Shown: piece after piece, positions 11,454 through 23,177 of the stretch
Numbering within the stretch: the first letter of the stretch is position 1
Layout: every line of letters begins with the position of its first letter
Assembly (NCBI RefSeq): GCF_003573695.1
Contig: NC_039362.1
Span: 111,765,120 to 111,829,119, forward strand
Direction: 5' to 3'
DNA length: 64,000 nt
DNA from: Papaver somniferum
Lineage: Eukaryota; Streptophyta; Magnoliopsida; Ranunculales; Papaveraceae
Made by a program: the position numbers and the translations under genes
The notes under the pieces: model-generated
What the model was told of the DNA's origin: nothing
The model's input: only the letters and a program-made list of their open reading frames with translations
Databases searched by the model: none

Positions 11454-13529
11454 GCTATATCCAGACAACGATTCATTATTATAAACTCCCATTTCAATCG
11501 TTGAAACATTCTTAGAAGACGATAGTAGCTGTCTCACACGAACTATTAGCTTATAAGCAATTTTCAAGTGATCTAATGATCAATACAAAACATTCCGAGT
11601 TTACATCAAATGACTTTCTCACACAAATCATGTAAAATGTTACCAGGTGATTTTCACATGATCATCTTTTGACTTTCGTCAAGAATAATTATGAACGTAG
11701 TTAAAGCAAAAAGCTTTCCAACACATATTTCGAGAATGATATAAGCGAGTTAAACTCAGCTCGAAATATCAAATGTGTATAATGTAAAGTCTATATAGCT
11801 ATACGACTTTGTCTCAATGGGAGATAGAATAGAATAGACTTCTAAGTGATAGATGAATTCAAGTATCCACATACCTTTTTATGATGAAGATCCACAAGCT
11901 CCCCTTAGTAGTTCTTCATCTTCAATCTATGAACACCGTGAATTCTAAAGCTCAACTACACATTCTATCCTAATCCGAGAAATTGACATAAATAGACTAG
12001 AAATCTGAAAAGACGAGGGTACCCAAATACACCATAATCTTTAAATTATCCACTTATAAGTCATCTTACCGAAAATGATTGTATATGGAAAAAGTCGATA
12101 CAATACTACAAATCGGTATTCACACTTTGTGTGATTGTCTATGGATACGAGATCGAGACAATACAACAATAAAAATGTGATTACTTGATAATAGGTTCAG
12201 ACTTAACCAAACACTATAGGATCACTATCAAGTAATACGGAGTTAATATTTGTGTAATTTACTTTAAATTATAATAACAACAATTATAATTGCGAAAAAC
12301 AAAAGTAAATGACACAACAAGATTTTGTTAACGAGGAAACCGCAAATGCAGAAAAACCCCGGGACCTAGTCCAGAATTGAATACTCTCAGAAATTAAGCC
12401 GCTATACAAAATCTAACAAACTTCATATAGTTGAGACCAAGCAACTAAACCTATAATTCACCTAGTTTCTTCAGTATGCCTGCGCTTCAGACATTCAATA
12501 AGTGCATGCACTGGAATAATTCCTTTGGATCGTATTCCAAACTGTAAAGGAACAACAAATCTGTTTGGTAACAACTCTCTTGATTCTTTCAGATGAAGAT
12601 ATCTCAAGTCATAATCAAAGGCTCTTCCGTTTAACCAATAAACTCCTTTGCCTGCTCAGATCAATCTATCCAACAACTACCGAAGTAGTAGAGTTTAGAT
12701 TTGCAATCAATCAATATTGAATCAAACAAGAAACTATAAGGTGATGCCGATCTTACACAACTAAACAATCGAATAAATCAGAAGAGAAGATTCTCAAGAA
12801 TAAACAAACTAGGTGCAATCAAAGTTCATCAACTGTTAGTCAATCAAATCAATCGAAAACTAAAATCAACTGCAATTATCCAGTTTCCCACCAACGGTAC
12901 TCGTAAACGCTTCTTGATCTCACAGAAGTCTTTAAACGAGCGGTCGTAAGAGATTTCGCCTAATTAGGGTACTTTCCTCTCTGAATAGACGGCTCCACCA
13001 GAAAAAACAAAAAGATGAAGTTTGCCTGGCTCTTGGGATAGTTTGCTCGAAATGCAAACTTAGATTTTTATAAACCAAGGATGTTTGGACACCAAGGAAT
13101 TTCCAAAACTGAATTATTCTTAAGATATGCAATAAATTCCCAAATCGGTTTTCATAATTCCTGGAAATGCGTTGTCCAATATTTCCGAAATCTCACTAGA
13201 AAATCTCCAATTAGTAAATGCACATTACCAATTTTTATTTTCCATAGATGCATTTAATTGCTGGTAATTAAAAGCATATAAAACTAACAATCTTAATTTA
13301 TTTCTGTCTGGGATCTCCTTGAGTAGTTAAGGAATATCTTTGAACAATAAAAGATAAGAGTTACTGAACATGTTCAAAGTATGTCGACATATTTTTCTTT
13401 GTAAATCCTATTTCATATTTACAATCCTGTAATCGATTGTAACACACTTAAAGACAAGTTTAGAATTGGTTCATCTGTATTCCAAGAACAACTATGTGAT
13501 TGATCAAATATCAAATCACTAACCATGGG

Positions 13530-13800
13530 TTTACGGTTCTACCAAACACAAGGATCGGTTCTACCTCAATATGGTTACTGGGACCCGTTACATCGGTTAC
13601 CAGGATCGGTTACGTCAATTACCAGGACCGGTTACCATATTCTCATGGTATTACTTGTGATCGGTTACACAAGTCACTAAGATCGGTTACACCAATTACC
13701 AGGACTGGTTACGCCAATTACAAGGATCGATTACACAACTCTTCTCTGATTGGTCATACCAATTACTAGGATCGATTACACCAATTACAAATATCGATCA
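13530..13800 (-). repeat. Minisatellite in family B LTR, about 24-bp unit
   Basis: About ten degenerate units of the type GGATCGGTTACACCAATTAC, reading as GTAACCGATCC on the LTR sense strand. This occupies the same LTR position as the GAACCGATCCT arrays of plus-strand family B copies, with a different spacer. Confidence 0.85.
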
Positions 13801-14199
13801 TACCATCTTAGGTGATTACTTAGGATAAGTTACACTAATAAAAGTCATACCAATACATAAGTCAGGCACTGTGACTAGTTTTACCAAGATACATAACAAG
13901 TTATGATCGGTTCTACTAACTCACACATATTGGTAATCCAAGGATATGCAATGAATAACAATACCAATAATCCTAGCGATTTCCCTTTCGATTCATAAAA
14001 CAAGTTCATGAATGTACTTCCTTTAAACAAATGTAAACATTGTTTCCTAGGATGAAATCTTCACCTTTACCCATACACATAATCATAATAACATTCATAC
14101 AATTATGTCGATATCTTATATACAAAGTTCAAAAGATAAGCGTTATACTTCGTATCCTAATTCCTTAAAACTTTGATCATGTGATCATGTCTCACTACT

Positions 14200-15858
14200 T
14201 GATAGACGCATTTTTGTGTCTAATTTGTCCTCAATGTTTCGTACTGTTGGTACTCGATTTCGTACTTATTATTTTGTTTTTGTATTTGTGTAGGTGTTTT
14301 TGGAAAAATAAACATGTGTGGAAAAATCGGCTCGAAAAGTTGCTCGGGGCACCCCCGGAGGACATTTGCTATGCAGACTCTCATCTTGGATAAGGGGCTC
14401 CTCAATTACTAAGGGGCACCCATATGATATTCACACCCCTAGCTGTTGGATAAGGGCTGACCATCCTCTTCGTTTGAATTTCATGTCTTGGCGGGAAATT
14501 GTGTTCATCACTAACAGAAATTAGGATTCGTGTTCTGGAGGTGATTTAAGCAGACTCAACGGCTGAAATTGCATGTGACGACTTCATTAAGCTTAACAGG
14601 CGAGGTATGATCAATGGCTTGGACCAGAATTGGCTGGAGAATTCGATTGAGCATATCAGGGAAAGATGGTTTTATTCTCGGGTTTTCAGTTTGAAACAAA
14701 GAATGGTTTGAGAGAGATTAAATTTCGGGTTTGGATTGGAACCAGCCTGTTTCTACGAAACAGGGTTGGTATGGTTGTTTTTTTCGACTAGGCTTGGTTG
14801 AATTATCGAACAAGGAAGATTTCTCTTGATTATCGTTAAACAGAGTTGGAATATTCTCGGGATTCTTCCGAGCCATTTATGGTAATTAAGTGTGACCTGA
14901 GTGTGCTGTAATCAAGTTTGTTACGTGTCTGGATGATGACTCAGCGTGTTGAATGGGGTTAGGAAGCTGCAGGCGTGTGAGAAGTTAAAACATGAAGCAA
15001 AATATTCCCGAGTTAATGGTTTGAAAGTGAGAAGATTTCGGAGTTTATTACGAAGATATTTGGGTGTTGTGACTATATAAAGGGTGTAAGGACTCACAGG
15101 AGGGGGGATCGAGAGTTGGGAGAGGCGACATAGAGGAATAGGAAGCTGCAGAGCAGATTTTTCTGCTGCTGCAGGGAAGAAGAACCTGAAGAACATAAAC
15201 CCGTATAAAACTGTCGTTTTAAGGGTCGCATATTTAACAGTTTGTAACGGCCAGTTTCTAACGATTACCTTCAGTTTGTAACAATTATTGTAACGGTGAT
15301 CTCTTAAACTCCTTTTCAGTGTTGCGAATTGCCTGAGTTATATTTTCCTCTTTGTAAACACCTATTGAGCAATAAAAAATTCCTTTGAGTGTGTTTTCAC
15401 CATGTGGAGCTAAAACCCATCACTGGGACAACGGAGAAAGCTGGATTTCATCCTTGGGGTAATTTAATTAATTCCTTATTTACTTTTTGCACCGATTTTA
15501 AATGATTTATGATTTCTATTAATCAATTGTTATCTTGTTAGATAGTGTATGCTTAGTCTTAAGTGCTTTAGATACACAATGCTTGTAATTTACAATTGAT
15601 GTTTTACGAAATCTACTTTGGCAAAGAATAGAGTCATTGTTTCTTTTGTTTTGAGCTATAGATGTCTAGGATAAATTTATGAATCCCATGAGCATGAAAA
15701 GCAGTGGAATCCCGAGTCCCGGTCCATCTTCATCCTGTGACTTTATATTGTATATATATATTTTCTTATTTTTAGTATTTTCTTTTATTAAAACTTAAAA
15801 TCAATCCGACAAGTCTGAGTGAACGACAACCATTCTTACCACTACTAAAATTCGATCA
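14200..15858 (+). mobile_element. 5' LTR of the 14200-18893 element
   Basis: An LTR of 1,659 bp with TG...CA ends and a TATATAAA box at 15074-15081. The ORFs at 14181-14524 and 14921-15196 fall in LTR DNA and are not supported as genes. Confidence 0.85.
15074..15081 (+). promoter_or_regulatory. TATA box in 5' LTR
   Basis: TATATAAA is followed by AGGGTGTAAGGACTCAC. An identical box occurs in the 3' LTR at 18110-18117. Confidence 0.6.
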
Positions 15859-15863
15859 ATTTT

Positions 15864-15882
15864 TGGCGCCGCTGCCGGGGGA
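15864..15882 (+). other. Primer-binding site, Asp-tRNA type
   Basis: TGGCGCCGCTGCCGGGGGA begins 5 bp after the LTR end. It differs by one substitution and one extra G from the TGGCGCCGTTGCCGGGGA at 36646. Confidence 0.8.
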
Positions 15883-16941
15883 TTTTTTTTAGGCTAGAGT
15901 TTTAGATTTTCTTTTTCTTTTTTAGGTTTTTATTTGTTTATTTTATTTGTTCTTATTTACGTTTTTGGGTTTTTGTCTTTTCCTTACAGAATTTGGAATT
16001 TGGAGCGAAAGAAAATTTTGCAAAGCTTTTGGTGAATACTTAAAGCTTGGAGTAAAAGGCAAAGCGAAAGAAGAAGATATTGTTTTTTATTTATTTATTT
16101 TATAAAAAGAGAGAAAAAAAAAGAGACGTTTTTTTTTTAGACTTTCCTTTTCTTTTGCTCTTTATTTTTGGACTTTGGACTTTAAACTTTGGGACATTAT
16201 TTTTAAACCCTATGGAAGGGTAGTTTAAATATAAACTGTGTGCAGAGAAGGACGACGATTACAATATCGTCTCGGCCCCTCGGGTTCGTACACTGACATT
16301 GGATTCGGTGGCCCGAGTCGACTTCAACGGTTCATCCCCCGTCTGGAACGGGAGGTAAGAATTCTAAACACCCGCGAATCCCCTGTCAGCGGGTTTACTG
16401 GATGATTTTGTATGCAAATATGTTGAGGAGATGAAATCGGATTTAATTTTCTAGTAAAGTGCAAGGCCTGGCCAAATCAAGATAAGGACTCGGATTTCAT
16501 CACCGTTTCCTTCTTGCCCGCCCTAGGAACACGTAACCTACGCGAACATAAGCTTAAAATACTGACTAGAACGAGACCGATAGGGTAACGAGCTTAATAG
16601 GAAAGTCATTCGAAAAATATTGGTTACTCTTTTAAGCATACTTTGAAGTTCATGATGGTTTCTGTGAGTTGAATGCGTGACTGCGCCGCCTTGTAATACC
16701 GGTGAGGCCTTGGGTATCAAAGCTGCACCGAGCTTCCCTCGCCTCTATTCAACTTACTTTGACTCGGATTGATTCCAAAGGGGTTTTCTTAAATTGTAAC
16801 GAATTCCCTTTCGAAGAATTAGAATCTAGTCTAGAAACAATCTAAGTGGAGCCTTCATGCTTTTTGTTTGCTAGATAAAATAGGCTTGTTGTGGTCGAGT
16901 CAACCTTCTTTGTGTTTGTTTAGAATTCCCTTGCAGTTAGG
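15883..16941 (+). other. Untranslated leader of the Athila-like element
   Basis: This stretch is T- and A-rich at 15883-16200, then more GC-balanced with short CG-rich parts (16255-16400). No ORF of note was found apart from a chance 60-codon minus frame at 16538-16720. It is presumably the 5' untranslated region that would contain packaging signals; nothing specific was identified. Confidence 0.5.
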
Positions 16942-17451
16942 ATGTCGAACTGGTATTATAATAGCCAATACAATGAGTATCCGACTGAGCAGCTTGGACA
17001 TTATCCTTTTTATGACCATAGTGTGAATAGTGATTGGGAACGCGAAATTTTTGAAGGTTATGGTCCATACCATTGTGAGCCCAATTACTATGCACATACC
17101 CACAGGTCATACGAGCAAAACAATCCTTCTATTTCTCTAGAAGAGTCTCTCAAGAGTTTCAATGAGTCAACATGGAAGTTATTTATGAAAGAGACTTATA
17201 ATATTCTTCTCCCAGAAGAGTCCGTAGAGCAGTCAACTAAGATTTCTCTAGAAGAGTCCCTCAAGCAATTTACTGAGAGTGCAAATAGGATTGTGGAAAA
17301 ACTTGCTCAGGATAGTCTTAATTTCCAATATAGTGTTCCCAATACCACCCTTGAAAATAAGGATAGTTTTTATTCACATAATCAAGATGACGAGGTTAGA
17401 ATTGGTAACACTACTTGTTTAGATGAAGCGATAATTATCATGTTATTATAA
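16942..17451 (+). CDS. Gag-like ORF of non-autonomous element
   Basis: A 169-residue ORF, rich in Y, E, S and N. The N-terminus (about residues 1-55) is tyrosine-rich (MSNWYYNSQYNEY). Two copies of an ISLEESLK(S/Q)F motif stand at about residues 55 and 96, each followed by an FxES segment. The last 60 residues are acidic. There is no CCHC zinc knuckle, capsid-like domain or enzymatic motif. The 3' end runs into the deletion junction at 17533, so the original protein may have been longer; the last codons (IIIMLL) look like frame-shifted sequence, since the following DNA still encodes acidic D/E-rich codons in another frame. It lies in the position of gag, after the PBS and leader. The function is unknown; a structural or packaging role is only inference. 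Confidence 0.5.
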   Translation: MSNWYYNSQYNEYPTEQLGHYPFYDHSVNSDWEREIFEGYGPYHCEPNYYAHTHRSYEQNNPSISLEESLKSFNESTWKLFMKETYNILLPEESVEQSTKISLEESLKQFTESANRIVEKLAQDSLNFQYSVPNTTLENKDSFYSHNQDDEVRIGNTTCLDEAIIIMLL

Positions 17452-17532
17452 TGATGATTATGATGAGGATAGTATTGATGAAGAACATGAAATATGTAGG
17501 CATAATGATCAGGAATTGACTAGAGATTTAAT

Positions 17533-18893
17533 AATTGTGTTCATCACTAACAGAAATTAGGGTTCGTGTTCTAAAGGTGATTTAAGCAGACTCAACGGCT
17601 GAAATTGCATGTGACGACTTCATTAAGCTTAACATGCGAGGTATGATCAATGGCTTGGACCAGAATTGGCTGGAGAATTCGATTGAACATATCAGGGAAA
17701 GATGATTTTATTCTCGGGTTTTCAGTTTGAAACAAAGAATGGTTTGAGAGAGATTAAATTTCGGGTTGGGATTGGAACTAGCATGTTTCTACGAAACAGG
17801 GTTGGTATGGTTGTTTTTTTCGACTAGGCTTGGCTGAATCATCGAACATGGAAGATTTCTCTTGATTAACGTTAAACAGAGTTGGAATATTCTACGGATT
17901 CTTCCGAGCCATTTATGGTAACTGTGTGTGACCTGAGTGTGCTGTAATCAAGTTTGTTACATGTCTGGATGATGACTCAGCGTGTTGAATAGGGTTAGGA
18001 AGCTGCAGGCGCGTGAGAAGTTAAAACATGAAGCAAAATATTCTCGAGTTAATGGTTTGACAGTGAGAAGATTTCGGAGTTTATTACGAAGATATTTGGG
18101 TGTTGTGACTATATAAAGGGTGTAAGGACTCACAAGAGGGGGGTCGAGAGTTGGGAGAAGCGACAGAGAGGAATAAGAAGCTGCAGAGAAGATTTTTCTG
18201 CTGCGGCAGGGAAGAAGAACCTAAAGAACATAAAACCGTATAAAACTGTCGTTTTAAGGGTCGCATATTTAACAGTTTGTAACGGCCAGTTTCTAACGAT
18301 TACCTTCAGTTTGTAACAATTATTGTAACGGTGACCTCTGTAACGCCTTTTCAGTGTTGCGAATTGCCTGAGTTATATTTTCCTCTTTGTAAACACCTAT
18401 TGAGCATTAAAAAATTCTTTTGAGTGTGTTTTCACCATGTGGAGCTAGAACCCATCACTGGGACAACGGAGGAAGCTGGATTTCATCCTTGGGGTAATTT
18501 AATTAATTCCTTATTTACTTTATGCACCGATTTTAAATGATTTATGATTTCTATTAATCAATTGTTATCTTGTTAGATAGTGTATGCTTAGTCTTAGGTG
18601 CTTTAGATACACTATGCTTGTAATTTACAATTGATATTTTACGAAATCTACTTTGGCAAAGAATAGAGTCATTGTTTCTTTTGTTTTGAGCTATAAATGT
18701 CTAGGATAAATTTATGAATCCCATGAACATGAAAAGCAGTGGAATCCCGAGTCCCGGTCCCTCTTCATCATGTGACTTTATATTGTATATATATATTTTC
18801 TTATTTTTAGTATTTTCTTTTATTAAAACTTAAAATCAATCCGACAAGTCTGAGTGAACGACAACCTTTCTTACCACTATTAAAATTCGATCA
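17533..18893 (+). mobile_element. 3' LTR, truncated at its 5' end
   Basis: Matches 14497-15858 of the 5' LTR and lacks its first 297 bp. The junction shares AATTGTG with the LTR, so a deletion at microhomology removed the end of the internal region, the polypurine tract and the start of U3. A TATATAAA box is kept at 18110-18117. Confidence 0.85.
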
Positions 18894-19229
18894 CTACTAG
18901 AGTATAATCATTCACAGCTTCGTAGTGATGTTTTCAATATAGCACGACTTGAAAGATACGTTAGGAATGAAACAGTTCAATTCAAAATATTACTAACCTC
19001 AAGAGGAAGGATGATGTCGTTGTTTTAGCTTGTTATTTCTTCACATTCTTCAAGTTTTCGAATAATACTTGTATGTCTCATAATCCTAATCTTTCTAGTC
19101 TAACCTATACGAAGGTGTCTCTAGTTACATAATCAATTGACTCTTTAATTGAGTTTTGATTCACTAAAATATGACAACTAAACTTGACATACCAACGCTT
19201 GGTGGGTTCAACCGATCTATGCTCTAACA

Positions 19230-19243
19230 ACCTCCCCCTTTGT
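19230..19243 (-). other. Polypurine tract of minus family B element
   Basis: On the minus strand this reads ACAAAGGGGGAGGT directly before the LTR start TGTTAGAGC. It matches ACAAAGGGGGAGAT at 44859 and 57037. Confidence 0.8.
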
Positions 19244-21046
19244 AATTTTAATAACAAAACTCTTAATACATATGGATAAACAAATTACAAGAATTCATTA
19301 CACATACGCTTGATTCTAAGTTTCAACAACACAATACCCTGCATATATTCAATCCATAAATGTCGTTGTTGACATTTGAATAACAAAGCTAATACTCCCC
19401 CAAAGGCAAGATAGGTAGATTTTCAATCCGAACATCTTTGTTATTCCCCTTTTGTAGTCAAGATAACTACAATAGCAATATGATATGTTGCTCCCACTTA
19501 GTCAATGCTTTACTCTTTCGTTAGATATAACGTTTAAACACAATTGTCCTTTCCTTAGTGATTACAAATCACTTGTTTACTCCATATATTTCTCCCCCTT
19601 TTTGTCACAAAATGACAAAGGTTCGAGCAAATAAAAGTCAAACCGAAAGGATCTTACAAATCTAAAAGAATTGTACTATAAGATTTAAGCACGAAGGTTT
19701 CACATATCATTTTAGATAACCAATATCAAAACCGACACTACAAGTAATTATGTTTTAATATGTTATCAAGGAAACAATTGTCCAAAGCAATTTTCCCTAA
19801 TAGTTTAACAAATTGACTAAGAAACCTAGTTCCCTTGCTAAACCGATTGCACAAATACAATTGCTTATTTCGATAAGACCAAAATAAAGATCAGAATTAA
19901 CTTTATTTTTCTCATCAGGCTCTAATTATTCAGACGATAACTTAGACCTTACACTTTACACAAGACAAGTACTAGGTTAGTTAACTAGTACTTCTTGTCA
20001 AGGCATTCGATTAGACTTGAATAACCGAATCCTTTACTTTGATAAGTCAAACTAAGATCATAATTAACTTAGTTTCTCTTACCCGGAATCGAATTGGACT
20101 AAAAAATGTCCCGTATTTTGTTAAGCCATAAACAATACATACAAACCAAATAAATTGACTTGTACAATTATTTCTCTTAATCTGAAGCAATTGAAACAAA
20201 CATAGACATTAAAGCACAGCAATTGCACCGAAATTTCGTTAAGCCAAAAACAATTGACACAAAAAAAAAAGATATTAAACCAGTTTTTCTTAACCGGAAA
20301 AAATTGAATCACACACACACACACACATCCATACACACATAATGGAATAACCATCAATTGTACCAAATTTTTGTTAAGCAAAAGAAAAATATATGCAATA
20401 AAATCAGGCTTTTCTTAAACAGGAAAACGATTAACTAACAAATTTGTTACCTCAGATTCCGCATCCTCTTCTCCCCAAAAAGATATATCATTAAGCGCAA
20501 GTTCAAGTTAGATGTGTTGTCATACTCTCGCAAGAACAAAAGAACAACAACAAAGAGCAACCTTTACCAGAGAAAGGTTGAATCGGTTTTAACTAATGCG
20601 TGCGAATAGCAAAAGTTGAAAAGCCGAAACACATATGTTTATGCTAAACAAAACTCATGTAAACACAAATTGATTCCACACATTGTGACTTTTTACATAT
20701 GAGTCTCAATCGGAACACCTTATGATCCTTTGATAAAGCCTACCAATATGGGCTAGAACTTAATCCCGTAAACCAAAAAGCCACACAAACCATAAGGGTT
20801 CATCATTTGAGATCGAATATTAAGGTTATGAGAACCGAAATAAAACATCCCATAAACACAAAGCAATAATATAAATCATTCAAGCACAGGCTATGTAATT
20901 GGAAAAACTATCACAAGAAAAATTATAAAATAATATTTTTATTCAATAAATAATAGATAGATTTATTCAGCAATAGACCTTATACAATAATTGAAATAAT
21001 AAAAAACTGATGTTTATTTTGTTGGATCAATCTTCAAGCAGATTTT
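19244..21046 (-). other. Long non-coding 3' internal region of family B element
   Basis: AT-rich DNA with no credible ORF. It is homologous to 43080-44858 on the other strand (shared landmarks: ACTCCATATAT near CTCCCCC, CAATTGTCCTTTCCTTAG, and repeated CAATTG/TTAAG(C/A) units). Degenerate units of about 100 bp containing CAATTG and a TTTTGTTAAGC or TTCTTAACCGGAA segment repeat through 19800-20440. A CA microsatellite lies at 20310-20327. The frame at 20121-20381 is a by-product of these repeats. Confidence 0.6.
20310..20327 (+). repeat. CA microsatellite
   Basis: Nine CA dinucleotides within the family B non-coding region; the plus copies have a short TGTGTGTG at the equivalent place (43760-43781). 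Confidence 0.85.
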
Positions 21047-21487
21047 TCAAAGATCATCTTCAATTTTCTCAAATTTTTCAGGATCTTCATCAACAACATC
21101 ATGAATGAATACTCGGATTCTGCACACAGTACCTTGATTATGTTCACAGGCTAAAGCATTAACCTTACGATTAATATTCCGAGCATACTCCCTATTACCG
21201 ATTCCAAGTTTAATCAGATTCCTTTGGTTACGGATAACAGTTCTTAGTAATGTTGCATGTCTATGATGTGTTTCAATAGTACTGAGGAGGACTTGTCGAA
21301 GATTGAGAATGTCAATCTTAGTATCCAAACTATTTTGGACAAGAATATGAGTCACATCTTCCTTTTCTCTTCCTTTATCTTCACAACCAGATTTCTTAAG
21401 GGAATCATCAAGATTTATAGTTTCAGTAGAAGCCATACCACTCAAGACTTTCAGAATTTTCGCTTGAGATCTGGTTTGCGGATACAT
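21047..21487 (-). CDS. Family B downstream ORF (unknown protein)
   Basis: A 146-residue ORF starting MYPQTRSQAK, between the gag-like region and the 3' non-coding region. It has a basic N-terminus, then a long predicted helical or coiled-coil stretch (about residues 50-110, L, I, R and N rich), and an acidic C-terminus (DEDPEKFEKIEDDL). The plus-strand family B copies have an ORF at the same place starting MPPITRNISK with a similar TR(S/N) beginning and a helical body (42607-42975, 54791-55135). There are no transmembrane segments, zinc knuckle or enzyme motif. SIRE-type Copia elements carry an extra ORF after pol; whether this is its relic cannot be shown here. Confidence 0.45.
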   Translation of the reverse strand: MYPQTRSQAKILKVLSGMASTETINLDDSLKKSGCEDKGREKEDVTHILVQNSLDTKIDILNLRQVLLSTIETHHRHATLLRTVIRNQRNLIKLGIGNREYARNINRKVNALACEHNQGTVCRIRVFIHDVVDEDPEKFEKIEDDL

Positions 21488-21881
21488 CCTTTAGTATAAG
21501 TTGTCAACCAAGATAAGTACATATACTCAAGAAATATTTAACACATACCAAACATAGGTGTCAGCCTTAAATAGACAGTTCTAACCAGATTTGAAAATAT
21601 TTTCGCATCTAATGTGTTAATGAATCACAATGATTCTTTGGAGAGAATTGATATTCTAGATCAGGTATCAGGAGGTAATTTAGACAAGCAAACTTATCTT
21701 GTTTACACAAGTTGTTGTAAGACAAATTCTCTACACATGAAGACAAATAAAATATCTTTAGGTATATTGTGTATACTCTTTATGTTGAATAAGAGATATT
21801 AACAGGATACACGATGCCCGGGTGCTTGTGCTTCCTTACATCAAATGATCGGGCATTGTAAGGATGCACTTTCCAACATAA

Positions 21882-22797
21882 TTAAGTGTTGGGGTGAGAA
21901 TCACTTTTCTCACCGAGTACCTTTTGAGGAACTTCTTCCTTCTTATTTCTAGGAACATGATCGTGTTCCCTAGTGTGGGTTATGGATTCATCATTTTTAT
22001 CAGGAATATTGCGTGATGTAATATCCTTGATTACATTTTGTGCCCAGGATGGTATGTTTTTTGAATTCGAACCCATGTGATCTTTATTTGCCATTAAAAA
22101 AATTGCAGATGTCTTTTGTTCAAGACATTTTATATGTCATTTTAAGATATCCATCCCCTGTTGAAAATGATTTTCTAAACACTTCAAGGTATACCTTTCG
22201 ACATGTCTCTGTAAGAAGTTCTTCTATAAGGATCTTGTTCCTTATTTGTGAATGCTCCAGCGATTGAGTAAGAATTTCACACTCTGAAGTTTGCTGATAT
22301 ACTTCGTTGCACAAGGCCAATTTTTGTTCCAAATAATCTGCCAGATTATTTTGAAGACTGAGTGTTTCTCGCTTTCCTTCACAGATTCTTACATTTAATT
22401 GAACAATAAGTTTTAGAACATCATCTAGGTTGTCAATGGTTTTTCCTTCTTCTGAATAATTTTCAACATGTTTGAAAAACCTTTCTAACGTTTTACGAAA
22501 TTCAGAACTTGGGCAGACCAGTCAATCAAATTTTTTTTTTCTTTTAGAAACATAAGATTTTTCACCAGCGATTGGAGTCGGATCCAAAACACGTTCCTTT
22601 AGTTTTGGATTCATTCTTTTCTGATCAGAATCCTGATTCTCAATCAATTTATCAGTCTTAGACTTTCTTCTTGATTTTCGAAAAGACTTACGAGACCAAT
22701 TTCCATTGACCTTTTATGAGACCTTATTCTTAGCATCTTGTTGTACATTAACTGAGTTCTTCATAAGTTTAGCTTTGCTTTTCTTATTTTGACTCAT
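21882..22797 (-). pseudogene. Family B gag-like ORF, broken (minus copy)
   Basis: The ATG at 22797-22795 follows the PBS by about 50 bp, as in the plus copy (PBS 38182, ATG 38261). The start is very basic (MSQNKKSKAKLMKN). In-frame stops occur at 22716-22714 (TAA) and 22524-22522 (TGA). The frame then stays open to 22120 with an acidic and coiled-coil part (EQKLALCNEVYQQTSECEIL). A further short frame, 22094-21882, is hydrophilic (NKKEEVPQKVLGEKSDSH). No zinc knuckle or protease was found. It is gag-like by position and composition only. Confidence 0.55.
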
Positions 22798-22844
22798 ATC
22801 TTATAGGTTGGATCGCACCAAACACAGATTGTTAGTGTTTGGCT

Positions 22845-22858
22845 GCTCTGATACCAAT
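22845..22858 (-). other. Primer-binding site, initiator Met-tRNA type
   Basis: On the minus strand this reads ATTGGTATCAGAGC, abutting the LTR end at 22859. Confidence 0.85.
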
Positions 22859-23177
22859 TGAAAAGACGAGGGTTCCCAAATACACCGCAATCTTAAATTA
22901 TCCACCTATAAGTCCTCTTACCGAAAGTGATTGTCTATGGACAAAGTCGAGACAATACTACAAATCGGTATTCACACTTTGTGTGATTGTTTATGGATAC
23001 GAGATCGAGACAATATAACAATCAAAGTGTGATTACTTGATAACTGCGGAAAACAAAGTAAATGACACAACAAGGTTTTGCTAACGAGGAAACCGCAAAT
23101 GCAGAAAAACCCCGGGACCTAGTCCAGAATTGAATACTCTCAGAACTAAGTCGATATACAAAATCTAACAAACTTCG

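Larger units (their letters stand above)
14200..18893 (+). mobile_element. Non-autonomous Athila-like LTR element, TSD CTACT
   Basis: A plus-strand insertion of 4,694 bp in the family B LTR, starting TGATAGACGC and ending TTCGATCA, with CTACT at 14195-14199 and 18894-18898. The empty-site sequence CTCACTACTAGAG is seen intact at 27905-27917. It has a 5' LTR, an Asp-tRNA PBS, one gag-like ORF, and a 3' LTR missing its first 297 bp. No protease, RT or integrase is present. The two LTRs are nearly identical by eye, so the insertion is fairly young. Asp-tRNA priming is typical of Athila/Tat Ty3/gypsy elements. The link to that lineage is inference from the PBS and LTR ends. Confidence 0.88.
12006..19229 (-). 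mobile_element. 3' LTR of the minus-strand family B element
   Basis: LTR segments at 12006-14199 and 18899-19229 are separated by a younger insertion with TSD CTACT. The termini are TGAAAAGACGAGGGTACC and GCTCTAACA (reverse complement of TG...CA). The GTTAACGAGGAAACCG block is at 12323-12374, and the GATCGGTTAC minisatellite is at 13530-13800. Compared with the partner LTR it lacks the region corresponding to 26220-26475. Confidence 0.85.

Noticed and set aside
16900..17103. Minus-strand ORF opposite the gag-like ORF
   Set aside because: A shadow of the plus-strand 169-codon ORF.
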